DNA of 64,000 bases from the NCBI GenBank assembly GCA_036924285.1, contig JAYKYS010000012.1:4712001-4776000 (forward strand), read 5' to 3'. The notes beneath the pieces are model-generated. The model was not told the origin of the DNA. It did not search any database and saw only the letters and a list, made by a program, of their open reading frames with translations. Each line of letters opens with the position of its first letter. Position 1 is the first letter of the stretch. The position numbers were made by a program, and so were the translations under genes. This DNA comes from Asterella californica (lineage: Eukaryota; Streptophyta; Marchantiopsida; Marchantiales; Aytoniaceae). Of this stretch, positions 42,790 to 54,145 are shown piece by piece.

Positions 42790-44490
42790 TGAGCTGAAGG
42801 CTCAGTCCTTCCCAAGTGCCCACAGTCTAGCTTCTACTTCTTAGAAGACGAAACTAGTCTTCCAGAAGACAGCTACTCCGTCTTCCGGGATCCTAACAGT
42901 ACTCCCTAGATAGCTCTCGTCTTTCGAGCTATATCTAAACAATCCTATCTAAGCAAGGCCTCGCATGGATTACCAAGAAGACAACCCACCTTGCATTACA
43001 TCCTACTTCCTATCAGAAGATACAAGATTCGCGAAACGTAGAGTGCATAACAGGTTCAGAAGATGGTTGCGGGCTCCTGCGGTGACAGTGGTCTCTGAGA
43101 AGACTCTCGGGACAGCTTCCGATTCAATGTCTTTCTCGGAAGACCTCCCGAAGTCAGACTTTCCTTCACTGGTTTCACTTGTCTTCTTCTTCCTACGCGC
43201 AATCTATCCTCACAACAGACTCAAGACAATTGCACTCTGTTCTTTTGATCTCTCACCTCTCATACACACTTAGAAGAAGCTTGCTGCTCGGTGGGAAGAC
43301 ATGACCCTCAACCATTCTCTCCAGATTCTGTCAGCAAGACTTCTCACGACTCTCTCCTAAGTTTGGGAAGAAGAAGGAATGGGCTGCTATGGGTCAAACA
43401 GAAAAGACCCGAAATGGACCCTCACGTATTCTCGCGCATTTTTCCAACCCTTCCCGTCTTCTAGTCTCTCTAGGAAGATGTGGATTTGAGAAGCTTGGAA
43501 GACCGGGAGGCACAGGCCTAGTTCCCGACTTCCAACTTCTCGAAATAACAAAAGAACTCACCACACCACTCAGGATTCGTACCAAGCCTCTCTGAACACC
43601 AAAGCAACACAAATCCACTCTTGATACGAATTGGATACAGTCGACTTCTGAAGATCGTCAAGCTACTGAAGCGTCTTCCGAAGACAGTCTTCCGAAGATG
43701 TTCCAATCTTCCGAAGCGTCTTCTGTTCAAGGTTTCGGGAGTAGAGGGGTAGTAGGGTAGGGAAATTGATAGTTGGGATCGTCAATTTGAGGTCGATGGG
43801 TGGGGAAGCTCGAATTGAACTCGGGAAGAATCAAGAAGAGTTCTGACAGAAATTGGGCAGCGCTTCCGCACCGAATGTCACAATAGGAAAATGAGGATGG
43901 GGGAATCGATCGATCAGGCTGCCTGCAAATCACTGGAGAAGCGCGGGGGATACCAACAAAGGCGAGAAGCAGTGGAGAAGGGAAGAGAACATGGGAAGAA
44001 CCTCTACTGTCTTCTGTTGACTTCTCGAGCCATCTTCGATCTTCTACGCGCTTCTGGTTCGGGTTCCAGCTCCAATGCGACCCCACAAAGTTGCTTCCGC
44101 TGTCAGCTTCTGGCTACGCCTCAATTCCACCTTCGATTCCACTTCAGTCACCCTCCAATGTCAGCTTCCGGGTGCTCACAGAAAACGTCTTCCACTTAAT
44201 GCTTCCTGCGCTTCAGCAATTCGATCTTGCCTTCTTGCTAGCTTCGAATCGATCCTAATCCTCACTCGATTTCACCTCGTTGTCTCTTCACTCAAAGCTC
44301 ACCCTCGAATCGAACTTCTCAATCAAGAAACGCTCCTGCTGCGGGAAGTTGGAAATCTGCTAATGCGCTTCCTGCGCATCTTCCCCGCAGTTTAGGGGTT
44401 TCGACCCTAGAATACCTACCTGACCTACCTACCTTCTTGGTGATACCTAGTAGGTACATCCACTCTTTTACCAAGTTAATCCTCCGCGGT
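42790..44490. other. F2 non-coding right arm
   Basis: The region upstream of the minus-strand ORFs has many GAAGAC-type words. 42,790-43,720 is shared with F1; 43,730-44,490 is absent from F1. ORF 43,727-44,086 (minus, 119 aa) and overlapping plus-strand frames have no recognisable product. It probably holds promoter and leader. Confidence 0.5.
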
Positions 44491-44494
44491 TGCC

Positions 44495-44590
44495 GTCTTC
44501 TGGAAGATGCGTGTCTTCCGCCGTCTTCCGTCTTCCGCCGTCTTACGAAGACACCGCCGAGAAGACGCTTCCCGAAAGACGGTCGTCTTC
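44495..44590. repeat. F2 right subterminal GTCTTC/GAAGAC array
   Basis: Seven hexamers in 96 bp (five GTCTTC, two GAAGAC). It lies 157-252 bp from the element end, matching the position of the F1 array (six in 96 bp). Confidence 0.9.
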
Positions 44591-44752
44591 CGAAGAAGTC
44601 AACTTCTTATTACAAAAAGTTTGTAAGATCGTCTTCCTGCTAAGGAAGACGTAATCTTAAGTAACAATGCTTCTTCAGTTATACAAACAAGTTATTAATC
44701 TTAAAAATTTCAAAAATTCGTGAATCTTGTAATTTGTGGGCACCACAATGTA

Positions 44753-45377
44753 CGAGAAGGTTTTCAATCTGTAGAGCTGTTGGCTCAAGAGAGAAAGAGG
44801 ATGAGGACGCATTTCGACGAGGGAGAACCTGTCGTGATGGAAGATTCTCCAAGTCAAAATACTCGGAGTAGCAAATCTTCTTCAAAAACCAAAGAGCGGC
44901 GGAAGAAATTGGGAAATACTGATTTCACAATTTCAATGGAGCAATCAAAATACAATGTGGTGGAAGACGTGGGTAAGCAACGAGCAAACATTATTGTGGG
45001 ACAAGTTGATTGCTCTAAATCCTTCGGTGAGGAAAGAACTTCGTAGCGGTCTAAGCTCTCGACGAGGTCGGAAGAAGAAGGTAAATCCTTCTACTGTCGG
45101 CGTGAGTGCTTTAGATGCTAGTGAAGGAGAGGTGTGCAACAAGGCATCAAAAGTAGAGGCTCGTATCAATGGGAGAGATGTCTCAGATGTTCTTATCGAT
45201 GGAGGATCGGCAGTAAACGCCAGCTCGGAACGACTCATGAGGAAGTTGGATCTAGTACCAACGCGTCCTTCTAGTATCACGGTTGGCATGGCTAACAGAC
45301 AGCGAGTTAGGCCATTGGGAGTGCTGGAGAGAGTTTGCGTGTTAGTAATGGGAGTGCAAGTAAACATGACATTTTAA
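44753..45377 (+). pseudogene. pol: Gag end and protease of element E (DGGS active site), frameshifted
   Basis: The gag frame resumes after F2 ('REGFQSVELLAQERKRM') and runs to 45,046. A +1 change near 45,000 leads to 44,955-45,377, where 'KVEARINGRDVSDVLIDGGSAVN' is the retropepsin active-site region. DGGS-type loops are familiar in plant Gypsy proteases. 'ITVGMANRQRVRPLGVLERV' follows. A stop at 45,375 and a change of frame separate it from RT ('SYEMLLGRPWLRAVHATNNW' is readable near 45,390-45,460 in another frame). Confidence 0.85.
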
Positions 45378-45590
45378 ATCTTGAAAGAGTCAAGTTATGA
45401 AATGTTACTCGGAAGACCTTGGCTTCGAGCAGTACATGCAACAAATAACTGGCACAAAGGTTATTTACGCATCGGACCGAATCACCACCGGATCAAAGTT
45501 CCATTGCTCGAAGATCAAGTTGAGACGTCAAAATCAGATCGACCCACATCGGACTACTAGGAGTCTAAAGTTGTCGATACTACTTCTGAT

Positions 45591-47150
45591 GTGGGTACCA
45601 ATTCTTCAGATTCAGAATCTGAAAATACATCGTCAGAGGAGGAGAGAGGAGAACGAAACGTGGGTGTGAATGTAGTAGATCTTTTTCTCTCTCCAGAAGT
45701 GCAAAGAGATCGGGACAAAGAACCTTTGAATCATGAGGAGGTGGAGAGAAGAATTTCCACTTTACGTTATGGATTGAATGTTACTAAAGAGGAGAAGGGT
45801 CGGTTCGAAGAGATCTTCCGTAAATACATTCATGTATTTGCATTTAGTTACAAGGATCTGAGGGAGGTCACACTTGAGCAACACCGTATCGAGTTGGAGA
45901 AGGAGGTCAAACCAGTGCGACAGAAGCAACGAAGAGTGAGTCCTCCGATTGCTGACCTGGTGAAAGAAGAGATTGAGAAGCTGCACACTGCTGGTTTCAT
46001 TTACAAGGTGGAGCATTCTGAATGGGTATTACCCATTGTGATCGTAAAGAAGAAAAATGGCAAATTGAGGGTATGTGTTGATTACAAAAAGCACAATGCT
46101 GTCACAAAGAAGGATTATTATCCTCTGCCTTTCATCGACGAGATCTTGGAAGAAGTGGCGGGAAATGAATGGTACAGCTTTGGAGATGGTTATAGTTGAT
46201 ATAACCAAATCAAAATTGCACCGGAACATCAACATCTTACCACTTTCACTACTCCGTGGGGTACGTTTGCATTTCGAGTCATGCCATTTGGTCTGTGTAA
46301 TGCTCCTGCGACGTTTCAAAGGTTTATGAATAAAGTGTTCGAACCTTTCTTAAGAAAATTTGTGAGAGATTTTATAGATGATTTTTGTGTTTACGGGAGT
46401 AAGGAGAAGCATTTTGAGCACCTGGTGAAGGTCTTAGAATGTTTAGATGTAGCAAATGCATCTCTCAATCCGGAGAAATGTATTTTTGGGTATGAGGAAG
46501 GATTACTCTTGGGTCATATCATATCCAAGGACGGCATTGCCGTAGATCCAGAGAAGGTGTAGAAGATCTTAGAGCTCCCTTTTCCTAGTACTCTCACTAA
46601 GCTACGACAGTTTTTAGGTATGATGGGGTATTATCGAAGGTTTATACTCTCGTTCTCACATAAAGCATATGCTTTGACTGTATATCTGAAGAACGGAGTA
46701 GATTACGTGTTGATTTTAGGAGATGAAGAAGCTTTAGCCGCCTTTGAGGAACTGAAGAAAGCTCTTACTTCAGCTCCAATCTTGGTTAAGCTTGATTGGA
46801 ATAAACAGTTTATTCTATATATGGATGTTTCAAATATAGCAGTAGGATGTACTTTAAGTCAATATGATGTTGAAGGTAGAGATGATCTAGTCGGCAAATG
46901 ATCAAGACAGAGAGAAATTATTCTGTGACGGAGAGAGAAGGATTGACAATGATCTATGCTTTGAGAAAATTTCGACATTATCTCATAGGAGACAAGTTCA
47001 CTATCGTTACAGATCATAAGGCGTTGAAGTACATCTTCAATAAACCTATGGTCGAAGGACGATTAGCAAGGTGGAAGCTCTTATTGTCAGAGTACGACTA
47101 TGAGATCTGCGATCGACCAGAAAAGAAACACGCGGATGCAGATTTGCTAT
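45591..47150 (+). pseudogene. pol: Reverse transcriptase and RNase H of element E, stops and frameshift
   Basis: 45,591-46,199 has 'KYIHVFAFSYKDL', 'PPIADLVKEEIEKLHTAGFI', 'WVLPIVIVKKKNGKLRVCVDYKKHN' and 'YSFGDGYS' followed by TGA (where Gypsy RTs usually read YS-x-D-GYSGY). 46,281-46,562 has 'MPFGLCNAPATFQRFMN' and the catalytic box 'FIDDFCVYG', 'GHIISKDGIAVDPEKV', then TAG. 46,620-46,901 has 'LGMMGYYRRFI' and the first RNase H Asp region 'LYMDVSNIAVGCTLSQ'. 46,898 on, after a frameshift, has 'NYSVTEREGLTMIYALRKFRHYL', 'IVTDHKALKYIF' and 'ADADLLSRA'. Three lesions at least, all single-base in type. Confidence 0.92.
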
Positions 47151-49136
47151 CTAGAGCTTACGATGGCGATGGAGAGGCGCCGGTGGATGACACCTTTCCT
47201 GATGAAGATTTGTTGGTCTTGATGAGCAACTCTATTATCCCAATAGAATATCAAGAAATTTGGGATTTTGTTACGGAAGGTGTCTATCCAGATGGGATGC
47301 GGATCAGAGAGAAGAACGCTTTGATGAAACGAAGTCAACCTTACTCGGTGGTGGAAGGTGTGTTATTCCGTGAAGGAGTTGATGGGGTCCTTAGAAGAGC
47401 TGTGAGCAAGGAGGAGTCTCTACGACTCATGGAAGAATTTCATGACGGACCAGTATGTGGAAGACATTTCGCAGGTAAGTTGACGGCTCCTAAGATACTT
47501 GACGCAGGATACCATTGGAAGGGAATGTTTAGTGATTGCTTGACGTATTGTAAAACCTGTGATCTTTGTCAAGCTTTCGCTATCAAATCTAATGTTTCTA
47601 CTCCTCTTAGATCTATTCCAGTTCTTGGACCTTTCGAGAAATGAGGAATAGATTTTGTTGGGCCTTTGAATCGCACCCCTCGCAACAATAAGTATATTGT
47701 TGTAACCACATATTATCTTACGAAGTGGGTAGAAGCTAGACCTCTTGTAACTATTGGAGAAGTTGAGGTGGGTAGATTTCTGTACGAGCGGATCATAACT
47801 AGGTTTGGATGTCCTTTGGAGTTAGTTTCTGATAGAGGTCGAGAATTTGTGAGTGGTATAACTACTGCTATGTGCACACACTTCTCCATTTCTCAAAGGG
47901 TTACTACTTCATATAAACCTAGTTCAAACGGTTTGGTAGGGAGGACAAACTTTACCTTGTGTCAAATGTTAGCAAATGATGCTGACATGGAAGGGGCCAA
48001 ACACAATTGGGACAAGCGTCTTCATGCGGTTCTATGGAAGTATCGAACAACAATGAAGACGTCTACGAGATATTCACCTTTCAAGATGATGTATGGGTTG
48101 GAATCCAGATTACCAATCCAGTTCGACCTAACCACCTTTCAGACCTTGCAAGCTGGATTGAAGAGAAAGGGTGGTCCAATAGCTGAGAAAAAGAGAGGAG
48201 AAACCTTGTTGGAGTTGGAGGAGAATAGAGACGACGCAGCTCAACGAATTGAGATGACCCAGCTACAACAGAAGAAGAGCTATGACAAGCGCTTGACGAA
48301 GAACAAAACAAAGTTACAGTCATTTCAAAAGGGTGAGTGGGTGATGTTATGGGATGCTATTACGCACAAGCGAGTTCAAAAGAAGTTCTTACGTCGATAT
48401 TTTGGAGTTAGTTTCAGATAGAGGTCGAGAATTTGTGAGTGGTATGACTACTGCTATGTGCACACACTTCTCTATTTCTCAAAGGGTTACTACTTCATAT
48501 AAACCTAGTTCAAACGGTTTGGTAGAGAGGACAAACTTTACCTTGTGTCAAATGTTAGCAAAGGATGTTGACATCGAAGGGGCCAAACACAACTGGGACA
48601 AGCGTCTTCATGCGGTTCTATGGAAGTATCGAACAACAGTGAAGACGTCTACGGGATATTCACCTTTCAAGATGGTGTATGGGTTGGAATCCAGATTACC
48701 AATCCAGTTCGACCTAACCACCTTTCAGACCTTGCAAGCTGGATTGAAGAGAAAGGGTGGTCCAATAGCTGAGAAAGAGAGAGGAGAAACCTTGTTGGAG
48801 TTGGAGGAGAATAGAGACGACGCAGCTCAACGAATTGAGATGACCTAGCTACAACAAAAGAAGAGCTATGACAAGCGTTTGGCTAAGAACAAAACAAAGT
48901 TATAGTCATTTCAAAAAGGTGAGTGGGTGATGTTATGGGATGCTATTAGGCACAAGCGAGTTCAAAAGAAGTTCTTACGTCGATATTTTGAGCCTTTCCT
49001 CATCTCCAAAGTGTGGAGTAATAACACCTATGATCTTCAAGAGAGAAGTGGTACGTTCTTCGACCGAGTGAACCACGACAAGCTGAAGAAGTTTCATCAA
49101 CGTGATACTTCACTCCGAGGACGGAGTGAAAATTAA
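47151..49136 (+). pseudogene. pol: Integrase of element E with internal 586-bp tandem duplication
   Basis: To 47,644: zinc-binding domain ('LMEEFHDGPVCGRHFAGKLTAPKIL', 'YCKTCDLCQ'), then a TGA. From 47,645: 'GIDFVGPLN' (first Asp), 'YLTKWVEARPL', 'ELVSDRGREFVSG' (second Asp), 'SSNGLVGRTN' where the catalytic Glu is Gly, and 'KYRTTMKTSTRYSPFKMMYGLESRLP'. At 48,401 the sequence returns to 'ELVSDRGREF' and repeats, now with intact 'SSNGLVERTN'. The final part (48,927-49,136) gives 'PFLISKVWSNNTYDLQERSGTFFDRVNHDKLKKF', the C-terminal domain. It ends just before the polypurine tract. Confidence 0.92.
47815..48986 (+). repeat. 586-bp tandem duplication within element E integrase
   Basis: Unit 1 is 47,815-48,400 and unit 2 is 48,401-48,986. 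Offset measured at 'gttagtttc' (47,821 and 48,407). The junction 'cgatattttggagttag' joins the unit end to its start, and unit 2 exits into the normal 'cgatattttgagcc'. The units are about 97% identical by eye. Confidence 0.92.
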
Positions 49137-49149
49137 GTCTGGGGATAAA
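49133..49149 (+). other. Polypurine tract of element E
   Basis: 'aagtctggggataaa' directly before the TGTCATG start of the 3' LTR; the AAGTCTGGGG form is familiar from plant Gypsy elements. Confidence 0.75.
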
Positions 49150-49947
49150 TGTCATGTCACAAGTATCCCATTATTTGTGTGCGTGTTTATATAAGTTTCA
49201 TTATGTATGATTATCTTATAGGTTACTCTAGTTCGAAGATCTAAATCTAGAGTGATCAAAACTAACCATAACTAGCGGAGATAGTTATAACTAAGTTGAG
49301 GAAACTATTAGAGGTTCCACTATGACATTATGTGACAAGTGCGGAGCTCTAAATATGCTTCTCAAAAGTATGTAACTTTGTTGACCATCGCTGATTGGAT
49401 GCATGATGAAAAGTCATGCACAAAGATCTAAAGATGCTCCTCAAAAGACGTATTAGTTTGTTGTCGTCTTCCAATTGGATAGGGTGGAAAGTTAACACTT
49501 TACAAAAGCTAAAGTAGGAAAATATCTTACTTTTGTAAAATAGAACAAGTAATGTGTGTGCTATTCTTAAAGTCTTAGTAGCCTTTAGAAGTTTTACTAT
49601 TTTGGATTGCGCATTTACCATGAGGTACCATAACTTAGTAAAAGTTACCACAGTAAGAAGTTGTAGAGTATATAAGGAGGAGTTGAGGGGGTGGAAGGGA
49701 CTCTCATTTTCCTATCTGTAAGTAAAGTGAGAATGGAGACCTTGGGAGTCCTTGAGTATTTTGCGATGCAATGTTGAGAGCGGGATTAGAACTTGTTTGT
49801 AGGAACGCTATTAGAGAGACCTATGTGACCATACGGATCAGAGAGTTGAGTGAAGTGAGCATGGGTGTACTTAAATCTTTGTAATTATGGTGCACTAGTA
49901 ATCCTAGTCATTGGAGGTACCCTGGGTGAGAGACCGACCGGCTTACA
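49150..49947 (+). repeat. 3' LTR of element E
   Basis: 798 bp, matching 23,430-24,229 with roughly 30 differences by eye (about 96%). Ends CTTACA next to the TSD GGAC. Confidence 0.93.
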
Positions 49948-50808
49948 GGACTTCATAGTCATCATTTTAGAATTTGTTCTAGAACTTTTGAAATTCATGT
50001 GCATTTACTTTCTCGACTATAATCCATGCATGAATTCCAAAGATGAATTTACACCAAAGAGGTCTAAACTATATATTGTTTCACACTGGTGGAGTGCAGT
50101 CCATGTATTTCACGGACTGCTCTACACCAAACTCATGTAGCCCTTGAATCGAAAGAAATAATCTAGGAAGTTCACGGACTGCACTACATCAAAGCAATGC
50201 GTGCAGTCTATGAAGTTCATGGACTACTTTGTACTTAAATGGTGTAGTTCTTGTCATTCATGAGCTCCTCAAGATTAGAGGAGTGAAGTCAGTGTAACTC
50301 ATAGATTTCTCTGCATTCAAGGGACAGCTTTTGGAGTTTAAAGATTTTTCTTTTCTTGACGATAATCTTATTTTCAGCTTTTTATGATGAACATTTTTTT
50401 ATGTAAGATTTACTATAAAATATTAAAATGAGAATATAAAATATTAGATATCTAGTGATAGTTACTTCTTGACTTATCAACAACTAAAATTGCTTGACAT
50501 TAATATAGTTATTTTGTTGATCATCAAATTTGTGATCTTATCATGAACGTATAACATTGTACATCAAATTATATTAATTTTAGTTTTTTAGAAATTATTA
50601 TAAATATTTCAAATTTTTTTCATATGAACTCTAAAATTCATGATATTTTAGAATGTATCACTTTTTGATCCTCCATGATGTAAAGTTGAGTGACCTCAAA
50701 ATAGAAACCCATTAGCGAATACCTGGTTGTTGTTAGCGGCTGTTCTCAATTTTCCATCCTAACATATCTACGGCGTGAAAGTGTCAAGAAAAGATGTAAA
50801 TCTGAACA
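49948..50808. other. AT-rich flank right of element E, with palindromic motif array
   Basis: No gene is visible. 50,096-50,310 holds several diverged copies of the 25-bp near-palindrome also present at 22,568-22,634. The remainder is AT-rich. ORF 49,865-50,140 spans the LTR end and is chance. Confidence 0.6.
50096..50310. repeat. Array of palindromic gcagtccatga...-type motifs, right flank
   Basis: 50,096-50,120 (gcagtccatgtatttcacgg..., 25 bp), 50,168-50,182 (half unit), 50,203-50,227 (gcagtctatgaagttcatgg...), and weaker forms to 50,310. Each arm is the reverse complement of the other with few mismatches. Confidence 0.7.
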
Positions 50809-51261
50809 AAATTGATGTTTAACGTAATATGTAAAATATTTAGATATTTCTAAATTTATAGAACTTTGAACATTATTTTCATCTTTTAGTTTTGTCTAAA
50901 AAGTAGCCCAGACCTTTTCTTAGCTTGTAAATGAGATATATCATTGTGCTTCACTTTTCCAAGCTCAAAATAATTTCCTCATTTTACTTCAACGATTGGA
51001 TTTGTTTCAGTTTCAACTACATTGTGAGGACAAAAGAAATATTCTTTTGATTGATTATTTCTTTTCTTCTTCACAATAGGGGTTTAATTTATTCCATGAG
51101 GTTTTGCTTTGACACAAATTTTGCTAGCCGTCGTATCGAGTCATTTATGGAAGACTCGCTCGAGTCTCGACACGACATGAGCATCATTAGAGGATGTCAT
51201 TTATTGAATATAGCTTGCTGAAGCAAGTGTAGCTATGGACCGTCTAGTGGTGTCACATTCT

Positions 51262-51745
51262 AGCAGTACTCACGTGTGAAAAAGCTGCCCAAATATGCTA
51301 CCCACTATTTCCTGAACTCGAGAAGAAGCTTTATTTTTCTAAGGCATTAGAGGTAACAAGCATCCTAAGTGTGAGAAAGCTGTCCAAACATGCTGACGAC
51401 TATTCTTAAACTCGAGAAGAAGCTTTATTTTTCTAAGGCATTAGAGATAACAAGCACCCTAAGTGTGAGAAAGTTGTCCAAACATACTGTCTACTATTTT
51501 CTAAACTCGAGAAGAAGTTTTTTTTTCTAAGGCATTAGAGGTAATAAGCACCCTAAGTGTGAGAAAGTTGTCCAAACATGCTGCAGACAATTTCCTAAAC
51601 TCGAGAAGAAGGTTTTTTTTTCTAAGGCATTAGAGGTAACAAGCACCTTAAGTGTGAGAAAGCTGTCCAAACATGTTGCCAACTATTTCTTAAACTCGAG
51701 ATGAAGTTTTTCTTCTAAGACATTAGAGGTAACAAGCACTCTAAG
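51262..51745. repeat. 94-95-bp minisatellite, unit 1 (about 5 copies)
   Basis: The anchor 'actcgagaagaag' recurs at 51,316, 51,410, 51,505 and 51,599, with a variant at 51,694 (spacing 94, 95, 94, 95). Each copy includes 'aaggcattagaggtaacaag' and 'gtgagaaagctgtccaaaca'. It is bounded by diverged half units. Confidence 0.92.
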
Positions 51746-52057
51746 CCGACAGTCACACAGTAAGGCATCAAGTACTCTAAGCATGCGGCCTGACACATTC
51801 AAAATGATCAATTTTGAGTCTAGAGATTCGTATCCTAGACCTCTGGTTCCCAGTTTTGTTTTCTCACCATTAATAAACAAATCGTACTTCCTCTCCAGAT
51901 CCCTCTGTCCAGATTCACACATGAGAACAGCTAAATTGTGACACCATTGGACGGTCCTGTAGTCACATTGCTTGCGGACAGCCTTGGGTGATACTCGAGA
52001 GAAAAAAATGTGGATTAGGTGCACCATGGTGCATCGATCTACTATCATGATTGACAA
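51683..52057 (-). CDS. Hypothetical 124-aa ORF (unit 1)
   Basis: The N-terminal 100 codons lie outside the minisatellite and give a mixed-composition sequence ('MSIMIVDRCTMVHLIHIFF', 'QCDYRTVQWCHNLAVLMCESGQRDLERKYDLF'). The C-terminus enters minisatellite sequence. I do not recognise a family. It might be an exon remnant; support is only length and composition. An identical copy lies at 57,044-57,418. Confidence 0.2.
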   Translation of the reverse strand: MSIMIVDRCTMVHLIHIFFSRVSPKAVRKQCDYRTVQWCHNLAVLMCESGQRDLERKYDLFINGEKTKLGTRGLGYESLDSKLIILNVSGRMLRVLDALLCDCRLRVLVTSNVLEEKLHLEFKK

Positions 52058-54145
52058 AAAAATTTAGATCGGATCAATTTTTGTCATGGAGAAGACCATG
52101 TATAATCGAGATAACCCGTTAAGATCTAGAGGGAATTGAGAAATCTAACCATTAGGACTTTCCTAGGGTAACTTTAGAAACTCAAATGTTTTGGTGGAAT
52201 TTGGTGTCTACCGCACCACTTTTAAATCAAATTTTGTTAATATTTTAGTGGAGTATCAAGAGTAGCAAACGTTTTTGTTTCAGAGCACGTGTCATAACGT
52301 CGTACTTCAAATAGAAGAAGAAAATTTTCCAAAAATTATAATTCAAATAAGTTTATAGTAGATCCGTCGGATTTTCTGGTTGAAGCGTGGTAGGGAAGTT
52401 GATAAGCAGCTTGCTTGATAAGCTACCTCTTTATAGAAACAGTTTGGAACAGCCTGTTTTCATCAGCTTGTTTGAGAAGCCAGCTTGTAATAGAAGCAGC
52501 TTTCGACACCTTGTTTCTGTGGGCCACGTCTTCCTCCCTCCCTCGCTCGCCTAACTCATCGTCGATCCCCTGTGGGTCAAATGACAAAACGTTCATGTCA
52601 TCAGTCGTTCAATCAACTCTCGACGATCTTTTCCTCCCGACTTCGTCTCATTGTAGCACGGTGTATAGTGAAGATAAAGGAGCGCTGTTTCCTTCCTCTC
52701 TCTTCTACTGCTGCATATAGCATTTCATTCCGCGTAGTTTGGGAAATCCTAAGAGGTGAACACGTTTCACTGCAGTTGGTGGCCACTACTTGATTATAAG
52801 GCTCCCGGTGCTGCAGCACTAGCTACTACTACTGCACTCTCCTTGAATTGGTACCCGTCAAATTGTAATGCCTATCTGTCCGTAGATTTTGTTTCCCTAC
52901 GATTAATTTCGTAGCAAGTATGCTGCCGGTAGTAGTACAGCGCAGCAGATTTCCTTCCGTTTGCTCGGTCTTCGGCTTCATGGTTTATCACATTTCTACG
53001 GATGCTCTCCGCGTAGACGACGATGAGGGACAATGGTTGGCATGAGAACAGACGATGAGCCGAGGAGGAGGAAGAGGAATCATCTCATCCACTACTTGCA
53101 CCACTGCACTACACATTTACACCACCCAAACGCTACCGAATGGTGGAGTTCAAACTACCTTGCCTTGAATTTCCCGACTCCTTCCTCCTTCCTTCCGACC
53201 TGGGTTCTGGAGTCGGGACTCTAACAATCCGGTAGATACTTCAAGTTTGGATGATGATCTCAGCAGAAAGGAGAGGCTTGTCGTGGCCCTTTCTTCTCTT
53301 CTTTTCCTTCTGCTTATCGTTATTTTGCATCAGGGCAGCAATTCACTTCCACGATCTGCTTTGGGACTGACTTGAAAATGGTGGCTAGAGCTATGTATGG
53401 GAGCCCAGAATGCCCCACGTGCTTGTTAACTTCGCGGACACTTGCAGCCGGCTAAAGTAGTTAGCTGGCCGCGGCTAGCTGGTGCAAAGGTGCCCATAAG
53501 TGATGTGTAGTGTGGACTCTGGAGGTATCGATATCGAAGCCATTATGTGGCGAGGCTGATAGTAGCAGCTCCACTTTCCACCAACTTGGTAGTCACTGTG
53601 GATGTACGTTCAGGGCTCCCAGTCTCCTTCAAGTTGGTAGCACTGATTCATTTCAGTTCTGGAAACACTTCTCCAGTCACTGTGGAGGTCTTCACTTTCC
53701 ACATTCCCAGGAAACCATTGCTTGACAAGAGTTCCATCGGAAGTCATATGTATAACATGACTTGAAATGGGAAAATTGCTCCTATCAACGCGTTTCTCTT
53801 GGGCTTCGGTGCCTTTAAATTACGGTAATAATACTCATGGTACTCCCTTCGATGTAGTTCTCTCCAATTGCCTCCTCGTTTATGTTCTGTAGATTCGGTC
53901 AGGAAAGTCGGCTCTGATTCAACCGAATGGTTGACCCTTTGACACCACGAAAGTACCTAAGACCTGATAAGCTGCATAGCATACATTCATGATTGAACCA
54001 CGCATAGCATCATAATACAACTGGTTTGAAGTCAAGATCCGGGATAAGTTTTGCCCCTAGAGTGTAATACTAGTTCATGGTTCGATATGGTGACCAAGAG
54101 GTTAATATGGTTTGAAGAAGTCTTCTTCTTCTTCAACTTTCAAAA
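52058..54145. other. Unassigned part of duplicated unit 1
   Basis: Short overlapping ORFs (for example 52,415-52,720 and 53,510-53,765, plus) give no recognisable product. The base composition is less AT-rich than the flanks, so degraded genic sequence or a non-coding transcript is possible, but nothing specific supports either. Confidence 0.4.

Larger units (their letters stand above)
26428..44747 (-). mobile_element. F2: longer copy of the unclassified GAAGAC-rich element, split by composite B
   Basis: It begins TGTAGTGTCGCA (26,428), ends ...GGGCACCACA (44,747) and is flanked by the 5-bp TSD ATGTA (26,423-26,427 and 44,748-44,752). Without B it is about 5.9 kb: 26,428-29,900 plus 42,279-44,747. 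F1 aligns with it at both ends. There is no LTR, only a short imperfect terminal inverted repeat. Genes lie on the minus strand: an unrecognised ORF (interrupted by B) followed by an acidic coiled-coil ORF. No RT, integrase or DDE transposase motif was found. TG...CA ends with a 5-bp TSD would also fit a solo LTR of a giant retroelement. Confidence 0.85.
23430..49947 (+). mobile_element. Complete Ty3/Gypsy element E, host of the F2/B nest
   Basis: LTRs 23,430-24,229 and 49,150-49,947 (800 and 798 bp, about 96% identical by eye) begin TGTCATGTCAC and end CTTACA. They are flanked by the 4-bp TSD GGAC (23,426-23,429 and 49,948-49,951). The order is primer-binding site, upstream zinc-knuckle ORF, gag, protease, RT, RNase H, integrase, LTR: Gypsy order. 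Without F2 the element is about 8.2 kb. Several stops and frameshifts make it defective. Its proteins differ clearly from those of A, B and C (DGGS protease, FIDD RT), so it is a separate Gypsy lineage. Confidence 0.93.

Noticed and set aside
26428..44747. F2 as an ordinary LTR retrotransposon
   Set aside because: The first and last kilobase are not direct repeats, and no primer-binding site or polypurine tract was found. A solo LTR of a giant element remains possible and is stated as such.
51262..51745. CRISPR-like array
   Set aside because: The whole 94-95-bp unit is repeated without unique spacers, and the context is eukaryotic. It is a minisatellite.
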